A stretch of 64,000 nt of DNA from CAYUNE01 sp964446115. Lineage in GTDB: Bacteria > Desulfobacterota > Desulfobulbia > Desulfobulbales > Desulfobulbaceae. Below are positions 1-8,932 of this stretch, piece after piece (position 1 is the first letter of the stretch; each line of letters opens with the position of its first letter). The notes under the pieces were generated by a model. That model worked only from the letters and a program-made list of their open reading frames with translations, was not told the origin of the DNA and searched no databases. The stretch is from assembly GCA_964446115.1 (NCBI GenBank), contig CAYUNE010000018.1, forward strand, positions 21,660-85,659, in the 5' to 3' direction. The position numbers and the translations under genes were made by a program.

Positions 1-17
1 CGCTGCAGGAATATTAT

Positions 18-266
18 CTATTCACGTAATAGTAGTGGTCCCTGATCTCTCCACGACTGAACCGTTGCCAGGGAAGCAATCTGCCTCATATTCCAGAAAT
101 CGAGAAAACAGACTTCGAGCATCCGATCTTCCGGAATTACAAGGCGGGTTTCTCGCATAACAGGAAAATATTCCCCCTTGACGTACCATCCAGGGATAAA
201 GATGTCAGGGACCGGAGAGATTAATTTGGGTGGCAGCTTGTTTTTAAGAATGTGGATGATATATAA
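18..266 (-). pseudogene. Possible gene remnant at the left edge
   Basis: An open frame on the minus strand runs for about 82 codons to a TAG at 18-20. The translation reads like genuine protein (for example FIPGWYVKGEYFPVMRETR followed by VCFLDFWNMRQIASLATVQ). The only in-frame ATG is internal at 158, and the frame begins right after a stop, so either it is a degraded fragment or a frameshift separates it from an N-terminal part. I do not recognise the family. The rest of 1-424 shows nothing else I can name. Confidence 0.25.
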
Positions 267-424
267 TTATTGATGATTGCCCTTGATCTTTTGAAAAGTA
301 TCCCTTTATGGACCAACAGCTGTTTTTGTTTGCAGTCTGGCTAGTTGCAAAAAAAATCTATTATGACGATCGCTATACTGACCAGGGTCTTGAATGAATA
401 ATTTCTACGATGAATGGAGGAAAT

Positions 425-2734
425 ATGAGGCTAACGCGTAATCTTGCCGGAGCATTGCTGTTGGGCGGTGCCTGCCTGGCCACGCCATCTATGGCTGCAT
501 TTAATGATGTAGCTAGCGGAAACCGTACAGCGGACTGTACAGATGCCGGGGATCTTGCCACTCTCGGAATAAATCAACCCGAATGTCAGGTTCTTGAAGC
601 TTTTTGGAATGCAACGGCCGGAGCCGATGGCACCGGCTGGACAGAGGAAAGGGAAGATGAAAACGGTACATTGGCTGCCTGGGGTACGGTTTCCAATGTA
701 AGCACCTGGCTGGGAGTCACCGTATCCGGGGGTCATGTCACCCAACTGACTCTTCGTGACCATAATCTCTCAGGAGCCCTGCCGACAACCGCCGGCTCGA
801 CCCTGGGAGACCTTCCCTCCCTTACCAGACTCGATCTCCCGTACAATAATATCACCGGGGGCCTTTCTTCCCTGGCCGGCCTGGAAGATACGCTGGAAAT
901 TCTGCTGCTTGGAAACAACCAACTCACCGCAGATCTGAGCGACATTCAAACCTTTACAAACCTCACAAGGCTCAACCTCAACCACTCACCTGATTCCCAA
1001 GGTAATGTGACAGGCGACCTTTCGGCGGTCGCAGGCCTTGTCCACCTGACTCAACTTGACCTGAGTCATCAGCAAATCACGGGGGATTTGGCAAACATTG
1101 CGGCCTTGGACTCATTGGAAACTCTTGTTTTGATGGGAAATAATATCCATGGAGACATTGCTGCCTTTGCCGGAGCATCCCCGATGAGTGCAATGAAAAC
1201 ACTGGTCATTGGCGACAACGGTATATCCGGCGGGGATCAGATTACCGGAAATATATCGGCACTTGCGCAGATGCCCAACCTGGAAATTGTCGATATGCGG
1301 CACAACAGTGTTAGCGGTAATCTTTCATCGCTTTCAGGCCTTTCAAATCTCACCAGGTTATGGTTGGGCGGCAACCAGGTTTCCGGAGATCTCTCCTCGC
1401 TCAGCGGCCTGACCAACCTGATGACTCTTTATGTACATCAGAATGACGGAATTACCGGGGATCTTTCCCAGTTAAACAACCTCTGGCTCGCCTCCCATGC
1501 CACCGGACCAGCAGGCGGTGAATTTGAAAACACGAATACCGGGCTTAATATCAGCGGCAACGGCCTTTATTTCACCAATATTGAACCAGCATTTTCAATT
1601 TTTAATGATGGAAGTCCAGCTGATTTTAACTATGATTCTAGCCAGTTGGCAGATGGGGTTGATCTGGTGGACACAGCCCGAACAATTTACTTCAACCAGA
1701 CCCTGACCATAACCCCTGCTGTTCCTGAGAACACTTCTGGAAATGACTCCTACCAGTGGAGCAAAGACGGTGACGTTGTCGCAGGAGCAACGGACAGGAT
1801 ATTTACAAAGAATAATGCAACCGCTGCAGACGCGGGAAATTATACCTATGACGTCACAAACTCGGTGGTAACCAACCTGACCCTGCGCTCCAGAACCATT
1901 ACCACGGTATTTGACGATACCCCACCGGCTACTCCCGGCACGACTCCAGATCTCACCGATGCATCCGATTCGGCAAATACAACGGATAATATCACAAACG
2001 TGCAGACACCGGAATTCGGCAATATTACCTGTACAGACCAGCCGGGCGGCAGTACTGTTCAACTGTATATTGATGGAACAGCTTCCGGAGCTCCATTTCA
2101 CTGCACAGCAGCCGGCACCCATGTGCTGACCGCTGCCTCTCTGGCTGACGGTACCCATGAAATCACCTATCGGGAAATCGATGCAGCCGGCAATATGTCC
2201 GCTGACTCTGCAAGCCTTACCATTACAGTTGATACGGCCATTTCCCTTGGTGTAAGCGAACCCACCGGAACCATTACAGATACTACCCCGCATTTTGAAG
2301 GAACCGGTGACTCCGGAGATAAAATCACAGTTACCGGTAGCGGCTCCAGCTGCTCAACCACTGTTGCCGCCGATGGTTCCTGGTCATGTGATGTGGCTCC
2401 TGCTCTGGCCAACGACACCATTGTAACTTTCCTCGTTAAAGCAGAAGATACAGCCGGAAACTCACGTCTGATATCTCACAAGGTTACCATCGGTTCGCCG
2501 ATTGACAGTGATGGTGACGGCGTCCTGGATATCTATGACGCGTTCCCCGATGATCCCAACGAAACTGTTGATACTGATAACGATGGTACTGGAAACAATG
2601 CCGACCCGGATGATGATGACGACGGTTTCAGCGACCAGGAAGAAATCGCTGCAGGTACGGATCCCCTGAATGCGGCTTCCTACCCGGGGGCAAGAACCAT
2701 CATCGCACCGTTGCTTGATTTACTTCTAATGTAA
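425..2734 (+). CDS. Secreted leucine-rich-repeat protein with Ig-like and calcium-binding repeats
   Basis: A 769-residue exported surface or extracellular protein. A signal peptide of about 24 residues (Arg-rich start, Leu/Gly core, cleavage near SMA-AF) is followed by a plant-type LRR region at roughly 90-380 with repeated LxxLxLxxNxxxG units. Ig-like segments follow at about 410-690, containing a YQWSKDG motif and DGTHEITYREIDAAGN. A thrombospondin-3-like Asp-rich calcium region lies near 695-750 (DSDGDGVLD, DPDDDDDGFSD). The protein ends in a short hydrophobic tail, PLLDLLLM. An ATG at 410 is also in frame, but GGAGG at 416-420 sits ideally before the ATG at 425, which I chose. The likely role is adhesion or matrix binding beside an exopolysaccharide locus; the ligand is unknown. 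Confidence 0.85.
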   Translation: MRLTRNLAGALLLGGACLATPSMAAFNDVASGNRTADCTDAGDLATLGINQPECQVLEAFWNATAGADGTGWTEEREDENGTLAAWGTVSNVSTWLGVTVSGGHVTQLTLRDHNLSGALPTTAGSTLGDLPSLTRLDLPYNNITGGLSSLAGLEDTLEILLLGNNQLTADLSDIQTFTNLTRLNLNHSPDSQGNVTGDLSAVAGLVHLTQLDLSHQQITGDLANIAALDSLETLVLMGNNIHGDIAAFAGASPMSAMKTLVIGDNGISGGDQITGNISALAQMPNLEIVDMRHNSVSGNLSSLSGLSNLTRLWLGGNQVSGDLSSLSGLTNLMTLYVHQNDGITGDLSQLNNLWLASHATGPAGGEFENTNTGLNISGNGLYFTNIEPAFSIFNDGSPADFNYDSSQLADGVDLVDTARTIYFNQTLTITPAVPENTSGNDSYQWSKDGDVVAGATDRIFTKNNATAADAGNYTYDVTNSVVTNLTLRSRTITTVFDDTPPATPGTTPDLTDASDSANTTDNITNVQTPEFGNITCTDQPGGSTVQLYIDGTASGAPFHCTAAGTHVLTAASLADGTHEITYREIDAAGNMSADSASLTITVDTAISLGVSEPTGTITDTTPHFEGTGDSGDKITVTGSGSSCSTTVAADGSWSCDVAPALANDTIVTFLVKAEDTAGNSRLISHKVTIGSPIDSDGDGVLDIYDAFPDDPNETVDTDNDGTGNNADPDDDDDGFSDQEEIAAGTDPLNAASYPGARTIIAPLLDLLLM

Positions 2735-2760
2735 GTAGAGAAAAAAGTGTATAAGCAGAT

Positions 2761-2800
2761 GACAATGCAGGTCAAAGTTGGACCTGCATTGTCATCATTT
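2761..2800 (+). terminator. Rho-independent terminator after the LRR gene
   Basis: A perfect 13-bp stem (GACAATGCAGGTC / GACCTGCATTGTC) with a 7-nt loop begins 26 bases after the stop codon and is followed by a T-rich run. It separates the LRR gene from the polysaccharide genes. Confidence 0.85.
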
Positions 2801-3031
2801 TTTCTCTTGTTTATCATTTTACCTCGCAGGTAACTCAGGCGATTGTCATTGCCGTCCCGACAACCAGTGGATCATCCTTGCAAATGAGATTGTGGCGTTC
2901 CTCTTCTCACCCCTCCCTCGCACGAACAGATTGCACAACCATTCCGATAATGTGTTTGTGTTACTGAAAAAAAAATAAATACCGCGGTGACTGGAAAATT
3001 TCGGCCTTGTTTTTCTTTGGGAATCCAGCAT

Positions 3032-3544
3032 ATGGTCATATACCAGGAGACTGGAAACCTCCCAAAAAAAATCCCGCTTTTACGACATGTATTGAAATCC
3101 CTGACCAGTGTCGGCGGGATCCTGTCAATCATGTTCTGCAGAATATATCTTCCAAAGTATCTACGTATTGGAAAGAACGTTAAACTGTCTCCACAAGGCA
3201 ATATTCTTCTGGGGGCCAGAAAAATCGGCGATAACTGCCGAATCCATTCAAATGTTACCATCGGTCGGGCCATGCTTGACGACAAAGATACTTTGGGAAA
3301 CAGAAACAATCCGGTTATCGGCAAAAATGTCATTATCGGACCCGACACTCTCATCTTTGGAAATGTCTTCATTGGTGAAGGCTCAACCATTCTGCCAGGC
3401 TCAATAGTCTCAAAAAATATCCCACCCCACTCTGTTGTTAGTGGTAATCCCGCTCGAATTATTCGAAAAAATTTTGATAACAGTCATTTACTGGCCTTGC
3501 CCATCCACAGTTGGAATATTACGACCGACAATCTGGATACCTGA
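3032..3544 (+). CDS. Hexapeptide-repeat O-acyltransferase (CysE/LpxA-like fold)
   Basis: About 170 residues. The central and C-terminal parts show left-handed beta-helix hexapeptide repeats (IGDNCRIHSNVTIG, VIGKNVIIGPDTLIFGNVFIG, STILPGSIV) and the closing PHSVVSGNPARII segment typical of serine-acetyltransferase-like and sugar O-acetyltransferases. It is predicted to move an acetyl group from acetyl-CoA to a sugar or amino-acid acceptor; in this locus a sugar is more likely. A GTG at 2987 would add 15 residues; the ATG at 3032 has a weak GGGA upstream. A second enzyme of the same fold follows after 14 bases, so the pair is probably co-transcribed. Confidence 0.75.
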   Translation: MVIYQETGNLPKKIPLLRHVLKSLTSVGGILSIMFCRIYLPKYLRIGKNVKLSPQGNILLGARKIGDNCRIHSNVTIGRAMLDDKDTLGNRNNPVIGKNVIIGPDTLIFGNVFIGEGSTILPGSIVSKNIPPHSVVSGNPARIIRKNFDNSHLLALPIHSWNITTDNLDT

Positions 3545-3558
3545 CAATACTGTAAACA

Positions 3559-4161
3559 GTGTTTGATCGAGTAAAAGCGGATTTCCAGCGGGTCTATTGG
3601 AATTATCCCTCCAAAGATCCAGCCAACCTGCTCAAGAAAGTTTGGGTTGTTGTCAACTCCCAGGGATTCCAGGCCCTGGCAGTGTACAGATTACAACGAT
3701 GGTGTATGGAAATCGCCAAGCGGCCGAAAACTGGTTTTTTCATCGGAGTTCTTGAAAAGATAGCTTCCGTTCTGCAGAAAATCATACTCCTCCTGTACGA
3801 TATCAACATTTCCAAAAAAGCCGATATTGGAAAAGGCTTTTGTATTCACCATTTTGGAGGAATTCATATAGGAGTATGCAGAATCGGTGAAAACTGTACA
3901 ATTGCCCAGCAGGTGAAGATTGCGCCCGAAAGGGAAAATGGCGACCGTGTGGGAGTAACCATGGAAGATCGGGTATGGATTGGCGGTCATTGTATTATCA
4001 GCGGCAAGGTGCATATCGGCAAAGGTTGCACAATATCTTCAGGATCGATCATCACCAAAGATATCTCCCCTAACCATCTGGTTGCTGGAAAAAAGGGGCG
4101 CATTCTCAACAAAAACTTCGATAACACCAAGCTGCATAACTTACCGGATCTTCAGGATTGA
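3559..4161 (+). CDS. Serine-acetyltransferase-like hexapeptide transferase
   Basis: 200 residues with a GTG start. The N-terminal helical half contains the AVYRLQRW segment found in small CysE-like polysaccharide acetyltransferases. The C-terminal half has hexapeptide turns (ISKKADIGKGFCIHHFGGIHIG, IGENCTIAQQVKI, VWIGGHCIISGKVHIG). The HHFGGIHIG segment is where CysE places its catalytic His. Both this protein and its upstream neighbour end in a related (I/L)xKNFDN motif, which suggests duplication and divergence. The likely substrate is a sugar of the exopolysaccharide rather than L-serine, judging from context. Confidence 0.75.
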   Translation: MFDRVKADFQRVYWNYPSKDPANLLKKVWVVVNSQGFQALAVYRLQRWCMEIAKRPKTGFFIGVLEKIASVLQKIILLLYDINISKKADIGKGFCIHHFGGIHIGVCRIGENCTIAQQVKIAPERENGDRVGVTMEDRVWIGGHCIISGKVHIGKGCTISSGSIITKDISPNHLVAGKKGRILNKNFDNTKLHNLPDLQD

Positions 4162-4331
4162 TCTCGAGTTTCACTAGCAGTTATTGTTCTGTTTGTTTCT
4201 TGCATGCCGTATCCTTTGTCAACTGCAATCCCTGAAGATGTAAAATTACACTGGCCCAGTCAGCATTTAGCAGGTATAGAGAGGCAGGTAGGACCAACGC
4301 ACTTCGTTTCCCAAATCATGGAACTGAAATA

Positions 4332-5768
4332 ATGATGATACGGTCATTGACTACGATTGACTCATTCCTTCTGGCAGGACTGGCCGGCTACGCCTCTCTT
4401 CTGGGAATACTGGTAACGGTTGACGTAAAAATCGCCACTGTGGCGGCAATTCTGCCGGCCCTGGCCTGGGTTATCATGGCGGACAAAAAGAACAGTCTCT
4501 TTCTGTTTATCCTGTTTCTCCCTTACAGCAGGTCACCATTTATGTCGCAAAACCTCATGGGTATTGCCGGCATGAAACCCTTCAACCTGTTGGCCGCCCT
4601 AACTCTGGCCGCCTGTCTTTTCCATGGTGGAAATCTGTTGATACTCCAGGAGCGTAACAGAAACAGAGCACTTCTCTTTATCTGGCTCTATTTTCTTATC
4701 TTCACTATCACCCTGTTTCGTTCACTCGGTTATCTTTCCATCCTGCATATGTTCTGGCCAAACGCCTACTCAACTTCGGTGACGCGATTTCTGCTTTCAT
4801 ATTATCTGGTACCGGCCCTTTATCTTGTTCCCTTTTTCTATATTCTGAATCACATTACCGAGAGAGATGAGATAGAGTCTATACTCATGTGCGTCTGGAC
4901 TACTATTGTCATCTTCTCACTTGTTTTTATCGGTATTGCTCTTAGCCATTTTTCAATCTTTCTCAGCGGTAACAGAAAGGCTCTCGTCCATCTCTGCGGA
5001 ACTTTTATTGGTTTGCACTACAATTCCATTGGCTCGTTCTATATCATTACCGCCCCTGTTCTTCTGTTGCCACTGGTACGAGGTAAATGGTGGGGCTGGG
5101 CAGGATGCGCAGTTTCTCTCATTGCCCTTCTTTTGCTGCAGTCACGCACGGCAATCGTTGTCTTTTTGCTGAGCAGTTGTCTTTTGCTATTTCTTCTTAA
5201 CAGGAAAAAATTATTATTTGCTCTATTGCTGCTTACAGGAGCAGCCATGGCAATTCTCTTGCCTCTATTTCTGTTAAATACCTTGAAAGAGGGAATGCAG
5301 CCAGGAAATAGAGATATTCTGGTTTCCCTGTTTAACGGGCGGATAGATCTGCTCTGGATCCCACTGCTTACTGAATGGTTTCATGATCCCAAATTGTTAC
5401 TTTTCGGTAAAGGACGGTTCAGTATGATTGCAAGTGAAATCTATCAGCGTGGTTTTGTCATCAGAACCGCACATCCTCATAACGCGCTGATTGAACTGTT
5501 TCTGGACTGTGGCTTACTTGTCTTTTCAGGGGCCCTTTTTACCTTAGTCACCATGACTGGAAAAGCCTGGAAAATTGCCGGCGGAATCAATTCAGATCTG
5601 GGGTGGGTCCTGTTTATGACCATCATCTGTTTTTTAATTGGTACCATTTCCGGCAGATCATTCTATCCCGGCGTTGATAACTTTTTCCTCTTTGTCACCC
5701 TCCCTCTCTTTATTAATTATGTCTTTTATGAAAAGAGAGAGAGCATGCAACTAGCCGATATCACCTAA
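4332..5768 (+). CDS. Wzy-like polysaccharide polymerase / O-antigen ligase family membrane protein
   Basis: A 478-residue, very hydrophobic protein with about 11-12 predicted membrane spans. A conserved external-loop motif near residue 380 (HPHNALIELFLDCGLL) matches the H-x-H-N signature of the O-antigen ligase/polymerase superfamily (PF04932-like). It would polymerise or transfer undecaprenol-linked repeat units at the periplasmic face. Its stop codon overlaps the start of the next glycosyltransferase by one base (TAATG), so the two are translationally coupled. Distinguishing a Wzy polymerase from a ligase is not possible from sequence alone; the flippase at 15.4-16.6 kb supports a Wzx/Wzy system. 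Confidence 0.8.
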   Translation: MMIRSLTTIDSFLLAGLAGYASLLGILVTVDVKIATVAAILPALAWVIMADKKNSLFLFILFLPYSRSPFMSQNLMGIAGMKPFNLLAALTLAACLFHGGNLLILQERNRNRALLFIWLYFLIFTITLFRSLGYLSILHMFWPNAYSTSVTRFLLSYYLVPALYLVPFFYILNHITERDEIESILMCVWTTIVIFSLVFIGIALSHFSIFLSGNRKALVHLCGTFIGLHYNSIGSFYIITAPVLLLPLVRGKWWGWAGCAVSLIALLLLQSRTAIVVFLLSSCLLLFLLNRKKLLFALLLLTGAAMAILLPLFLLNTLKEGMQPGNRDILVSLFNGRIDLLWIPLLTEWFHDPKLLLFGKGRFSMIASEIYQRGFVIRTAHPHNALIELFLDCGLLVFSGALFTLVTMTGKAWKIAGGINSDLGWVLFMTIICFLIGTISGRSFYPGVDNFFLFVTLPLFINYVFYEKRESMQLADIT

Positions 5769-6916
5769 TGAAAAAACAAACTCGTATCTGTTTTGTCGCT
5801 CCCGCCACCTGGCCGGTACTCACCGGAGACAGAATCATTGAAGGAGCAGGTGGTGCCGAGGTGCAACAGAACATACTGTCAAAGGCTCTTGTCAGGCAGG
5901 GTTATCCTGTTTCCATGATCTGCCTTGATTACGGTCAGGATGATAATGTTGAGATTGATGGTATTCGGGTCCTGAAAACGCACAAACCCAACACTGGGAT
6001 TCCTATCTTTCGATTTCTTCATCCCCGGATGACATCATTCTGGAAAGCGATGAAAAAGGCTGATGCCGATATTTACTATCAACGCTCAGCCGGTATGATG
6101 ACCGGCTTGGTTGCAGCCTTCTGTAAAACACATCATCGAAAATTCATCTATGCCGCGGCCTCGGACACTGACTTTATGCCCGGAAAGGAGATGATTAGAT
6201 ATACCCGCGACAAAGTCATTTACAAATGGGGTCTTTCCCGGGCAGATGCCGTCGTAGTGCAAAATAACCATCAGTACCAAATGGCTTCCCAGCTTGGAAT
6301 CCGCGATATAACCGTAGTAAATAATGCCTATTCACGGCCCCGGCCATATATTGACAGAATAACCGGAACCGGACGCATTCTCTGGGTGGGGACGATAAAA
6401 TCGGTAAAAAGACCCGAGCTTTTCATTGCGCTTGCCAGAGCCCTACCGGAACTCAAATTCACCATGATCGGCAAATTATCAGGCAATACCGGGTATGATT
6501 CTCCCTTTCTCGATGAAATATCGAAGCTTTCCAATCTCACCTATCAGGGATTTATACCGTTTGCTGAAATTGAAACCTACTTCGCCCAGGCGGATGTTGT
6601 GGTGAACACTTCCAGACACGAGGGATTTCCCAATACTTTTTTACAGGCTTGGGCGCGGGGCATTCCAACTCTGTCGTTTTTTATGCCAGGAAACGGCAAT
6701 CAGAAAAATTTACCAGGAGTTTACGTGCAGACAACAGACGAGGCCATTGCAGCCCTGCTCACCTGGTACAATGATGAAGGGGAGAGAAAAAAAGCAGGGC
6801 GGGAGTGTCTCGAATATTTTATGCAACACCATGAAACCGAAACAATTATTCCCCACTATGAGGATCTGTTTTCCCGCCTGCTGGCCGGTACTGTGGGGGA
6901 CAGAGATGATCCTTAA
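5768..6916 (+). CDS. GT4-family glycosyltransferase
   Basis: 382 residues with a GT-B fold. The N-terminal domain carries a GGAEVQQNILSKAL segment typical of GT4 enzymes. The C-terminal nucleotide-sugar domain has ILWVGTIKSVKRPELFI and a donor-binding motif, EGFPNTFLQ. The usual EX7E ends in Glu; here the second acidic residue is Gln, a variant known in some polysaccharide GT4 proteins. It is predicted to transfer a sugar to a lipid-linked intermediate in the cytoplasm. It is coupled to the polymerase gene upstream; a 262-base AT-rich gap follows. Confidence 0.85.
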   Translation: MKKQTRICFVAPATWPVLTGDRIIEGAGGAEVQQNILSKALVRQGYPVSMICLDYGQDDNVEIDGIRVLKTHKPNTGIPIFRFLHPRMTSFWKAMKKADADIYYQRSAGMMTGLVAAFCKTHHRKFIYAAASDTDFMPGKEMIRYTRDKVIYKWGLSRADAVVVQNNHQYQMASQLGIRDITVVNNAYSRPRPYIDRITGTGRILWVGTIKSVKRPELFIALARALPELKFTMIGKLSGNTGYDSPFLDEISKLSNLTYQGFIPFAEIETYFAQADVVVNTSRHEGFPNTFLQAWARGIPTLSFFMPGNGNQKNLPGVYVQTTDEAIAALLTWYNDEGERKKAGRECLEYFMQHHETETIIPHYEDLFSRLLAGTVGDRDDP

Positions 6917-7107
6917 AAGACAAAATGCCGCCAATGGCGTACCCGCGAAAATCATCCGCATCGACCTTGAACTCTCCTTTTTGTTGCGTTTCGGCTACGA
7001 AAATTTCTAACCGCTCTTTGGATTCTCTCTTTTTGATTGCTGCAATATCCCGTATCAACTAAAAAAATCGTTGGTATATTGAAAGGCACCCTATCAATTT
7101 TATCTCC

Positions 7108-7121
7108 GGAACATATTTTGC
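7108..7121 (+). promoter_or_regulatory. Possible sigma-54 promoter before the first beta-helix gene
   Basis: GG at 7108-7109 and GC at 7120-7121 have the strict 10-nt spacing of -24/-12 promoters, within CCGGAACATATTTTGCAA. The -12 half (TTTGCAA) is good and the -24 half is only partial. The gene starts 57 bases downstream. A match of this quality can occur by chance in AT-rich DNA. Confidence 0.3.
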
Positions 7122-7178
7122 AATTTTATTCCACAATCAATACTGTTTCTCTGAATAATCGAGCTCGGTGGAGGAGTC

Positions 7179-8828
7179 ATGAAAAACAAAAATTGCCATG
7201 TTCCGTCATTCATTCTGAATCTGCTCATATTGTTTATTCTCGTCCAAATTTCCCATGCTTATACCCCTCCCATCGGTATAAAAAATCCTGACTGGGGATC
7301 GATTCATCCAATTGACACCCAATCACCAGCCTGGCCATCGGGATGGCCATCACAAGAAGTACCGGGGTACTACTATTATGATAATAGAGATCCAAATTGC
7401 TCAGACAACAATAGTTACGGCTACCCTGCGCATCCCCGCTGCTCCATTCCAAGAACCATAAGCTATCCGGCCGGTTCCTATGTGGAGATTCATGGGGGCC
7501 CTTATATCCAAGACCGCACACAGGTTTTTGTCTTCAACGGCACAGAAAACAACCCCGTGTGGTTTCGAGGCGGATCCGGTGAACAGCGTCCCATCCTGGG
7601 TGGAAGTACTGTTTTCAACGGTACCTATGCCTTTATTGAGAACCTCTATCTCACCCACCGTGATGACCGTTATATACATACCCGCGTGGGGGCTGATACC
7701 GGTCCCGGGCCTTACTATGCTGATCATCTCTCTTTCCGGCATATTGAGGTGGAAGGAGATTCCCAGGAGGTGAGCACGGGCTACTCCGCCTTTGGAATCA
7801 GCGGTAATTCTCCATCCGAGCTCACCGGCAATATTGTTTTCTACGATATGCACATCCATGATGTGGGATCCTCCATCCAGGGAGATGTGGATTATCACGG
7901 ATTCAAAATTGACGAATACGCCTATAATATCTGGATACTGGACAGTAACATCCACCATCTTCAGGGAGACTCGGTCCAGGTGGGCAGTTACTACCATGAA
8001 GAAGAAAACAAACCCCATCACGTTTGGGTGGGTGGCAACACCCTCCATGAAAATGCTGAAAACGCCCTTGATGTCAAAAACGCCAGAGATCTCATTTTTG
8101 CCAGCAATGACATGTACGGATTCTACGCCAACAGCTCATCTGCAGGAAATGCCGTTGGTATCCGCAGCTATGATTCTCGTGCACGTAACGTTTGGATTAT
8201 CAACAACAAAATCCATCAAGCCAATATCGGAATAAAAAATCAGAATGTAGATAATGTCTACGTTCTCAGCAACCTGATCTTTGAAATCAATACCGGAGAC
8301 GGTTCTGAATACATGGAAGGAGTTTACTTGTTCGATCAGAATAACAATGACGTCCTTGTGGGAAATGTCATGACTAGCGATGAATATGGACTGGCAATGA
8401 AAAGTGGAGGGAACCATAGCTGGGACATTGAATACAATTATTTCTTACGGTCGAGAATTCATGATATAATATATGAAGATAGTGAAGTTATGGAATTTGA
8501 CCATAATAAATTTAGTGATTTTAGCGTGTTATGGGGAGACCATCGTTACTCATCTTTAACAACGTTTCAGTCGACAAAGGGATTATGTCTGCACTGTGTA
8601 AACGATTTCAGCATCACGATCAATCCAGAGGTATCTCCACGCAATAACGTAGTTTCTTCGGTTGCGAAGGAATCTTTGGTACATCCTGCATATACCGTTT
8701 TCGAGAATCTGTATTCAGTAGATATAAAAAATCCACTGAGAGGTCAGTCTCACACTCCACCAACACCGCAGCCATCCCATCCACCGTTGCCTATCAGGCC
8801 CGGTGCCATTATGCTTCTTCTAAAATGA
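7179..8828 (+). CDS. Secreted right-handed beta-helix protein, first of a tandem pair
   Basis: 549 residues with a strong ribosome-binding site (GGAGGAG) and a signal peptide cleaved near residue 27 (SHA-YTPP). The body from about 120 to 450 consists of parallel beta-helix rungs (NIWILDSNIHHLQGD, HVWVGGNTLHEN, ARDLIFASNDMYG, NVWIINNKIH), as in pectate-lyase-like and polysaccharide-modifying proteins. Cys residues at the ends of an NCSDN...PRCSIP segment and a later GLCLHC motif probably form disulfides. The C-terminus is a proline-rich linker then PGAIMLLLK. Position inside the polysaccharide locus suggests an extracellular or periplasmic lyase, epimerase or binding protein for the product; catalytic residues cannot be assigned. 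Confidence 0.8.
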   Translation: MKNKNCHVPSFILNLLILFILVQISHAYTPPIGIKNPDWGSIHPIDTQSPAWPSGWPSQEVPGYYYYDNRDPNCSDNNSYGYPAHPRCSIPRTISYPAGSYVEIHGGPYIQDRTQVFVFNGTENNPVWFRGGSGEQRPILGGSTVFNGTYAFIENLYLTHRDDRYIHTRVGADTGPGPYYADHLSFRHIEVEGDSQEVSTGYSAFGISGNSPSELTGNIVFYDMHIHDVGSSIQGDVDYHGFKIDEYAYNIWILDSNIHHLQGDSVQVGSYYHEEENKPHHVWVGGNTLHENAENALDVKNARDLIFASNDMYGFYANSSSAGNAVGIRSYDSRARNVWIINNKIHQANIGIKNQNVDNVYVLSNLIFEINTGDGSEYMEGVYLFDQNNNDVLVGNVMTSDEYGLAMKSGGNHSWDIEYNYFLRSRIHDIIYEDSEVMEFDHNKFSDFSVLWGDHRYSSLTTFQSTKGLCLHCVNDFSITINPEVSPRNNVVSSVAKESLVHPAYTVFENLYSVDIKNPLRGQSHTPPTPQPSHPPLPIRPGAIMLLLK

Positions 8829-8932
8829 TAACAGTGTAAATATAATTAGCCAAATGCAGGGGTACCGCTTCTCTCCTGCCTACTTTATTCCTCGAGCCCC
8901 GGCAGAGATCCGGTAATTCATGGTCTCTATGC

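Noticed and set aside
345..379. Promoter TTGCAA ... TATACT before the LRR gene
   Set aside because: The spacer is 23 bases, too long for a sigma-70 promoter, and no -24/-12 spacing fits either.
6846..7058. 70-codon minus-strand frame overlapping the end of the GT4 gene
   Set aside because: The segment KKRESKERLEIFVAETQQKGEF looks protein-like, but half of the frame is antisense to the glycosyltransferase and no start signal or homologue is evident; at most a remnant.
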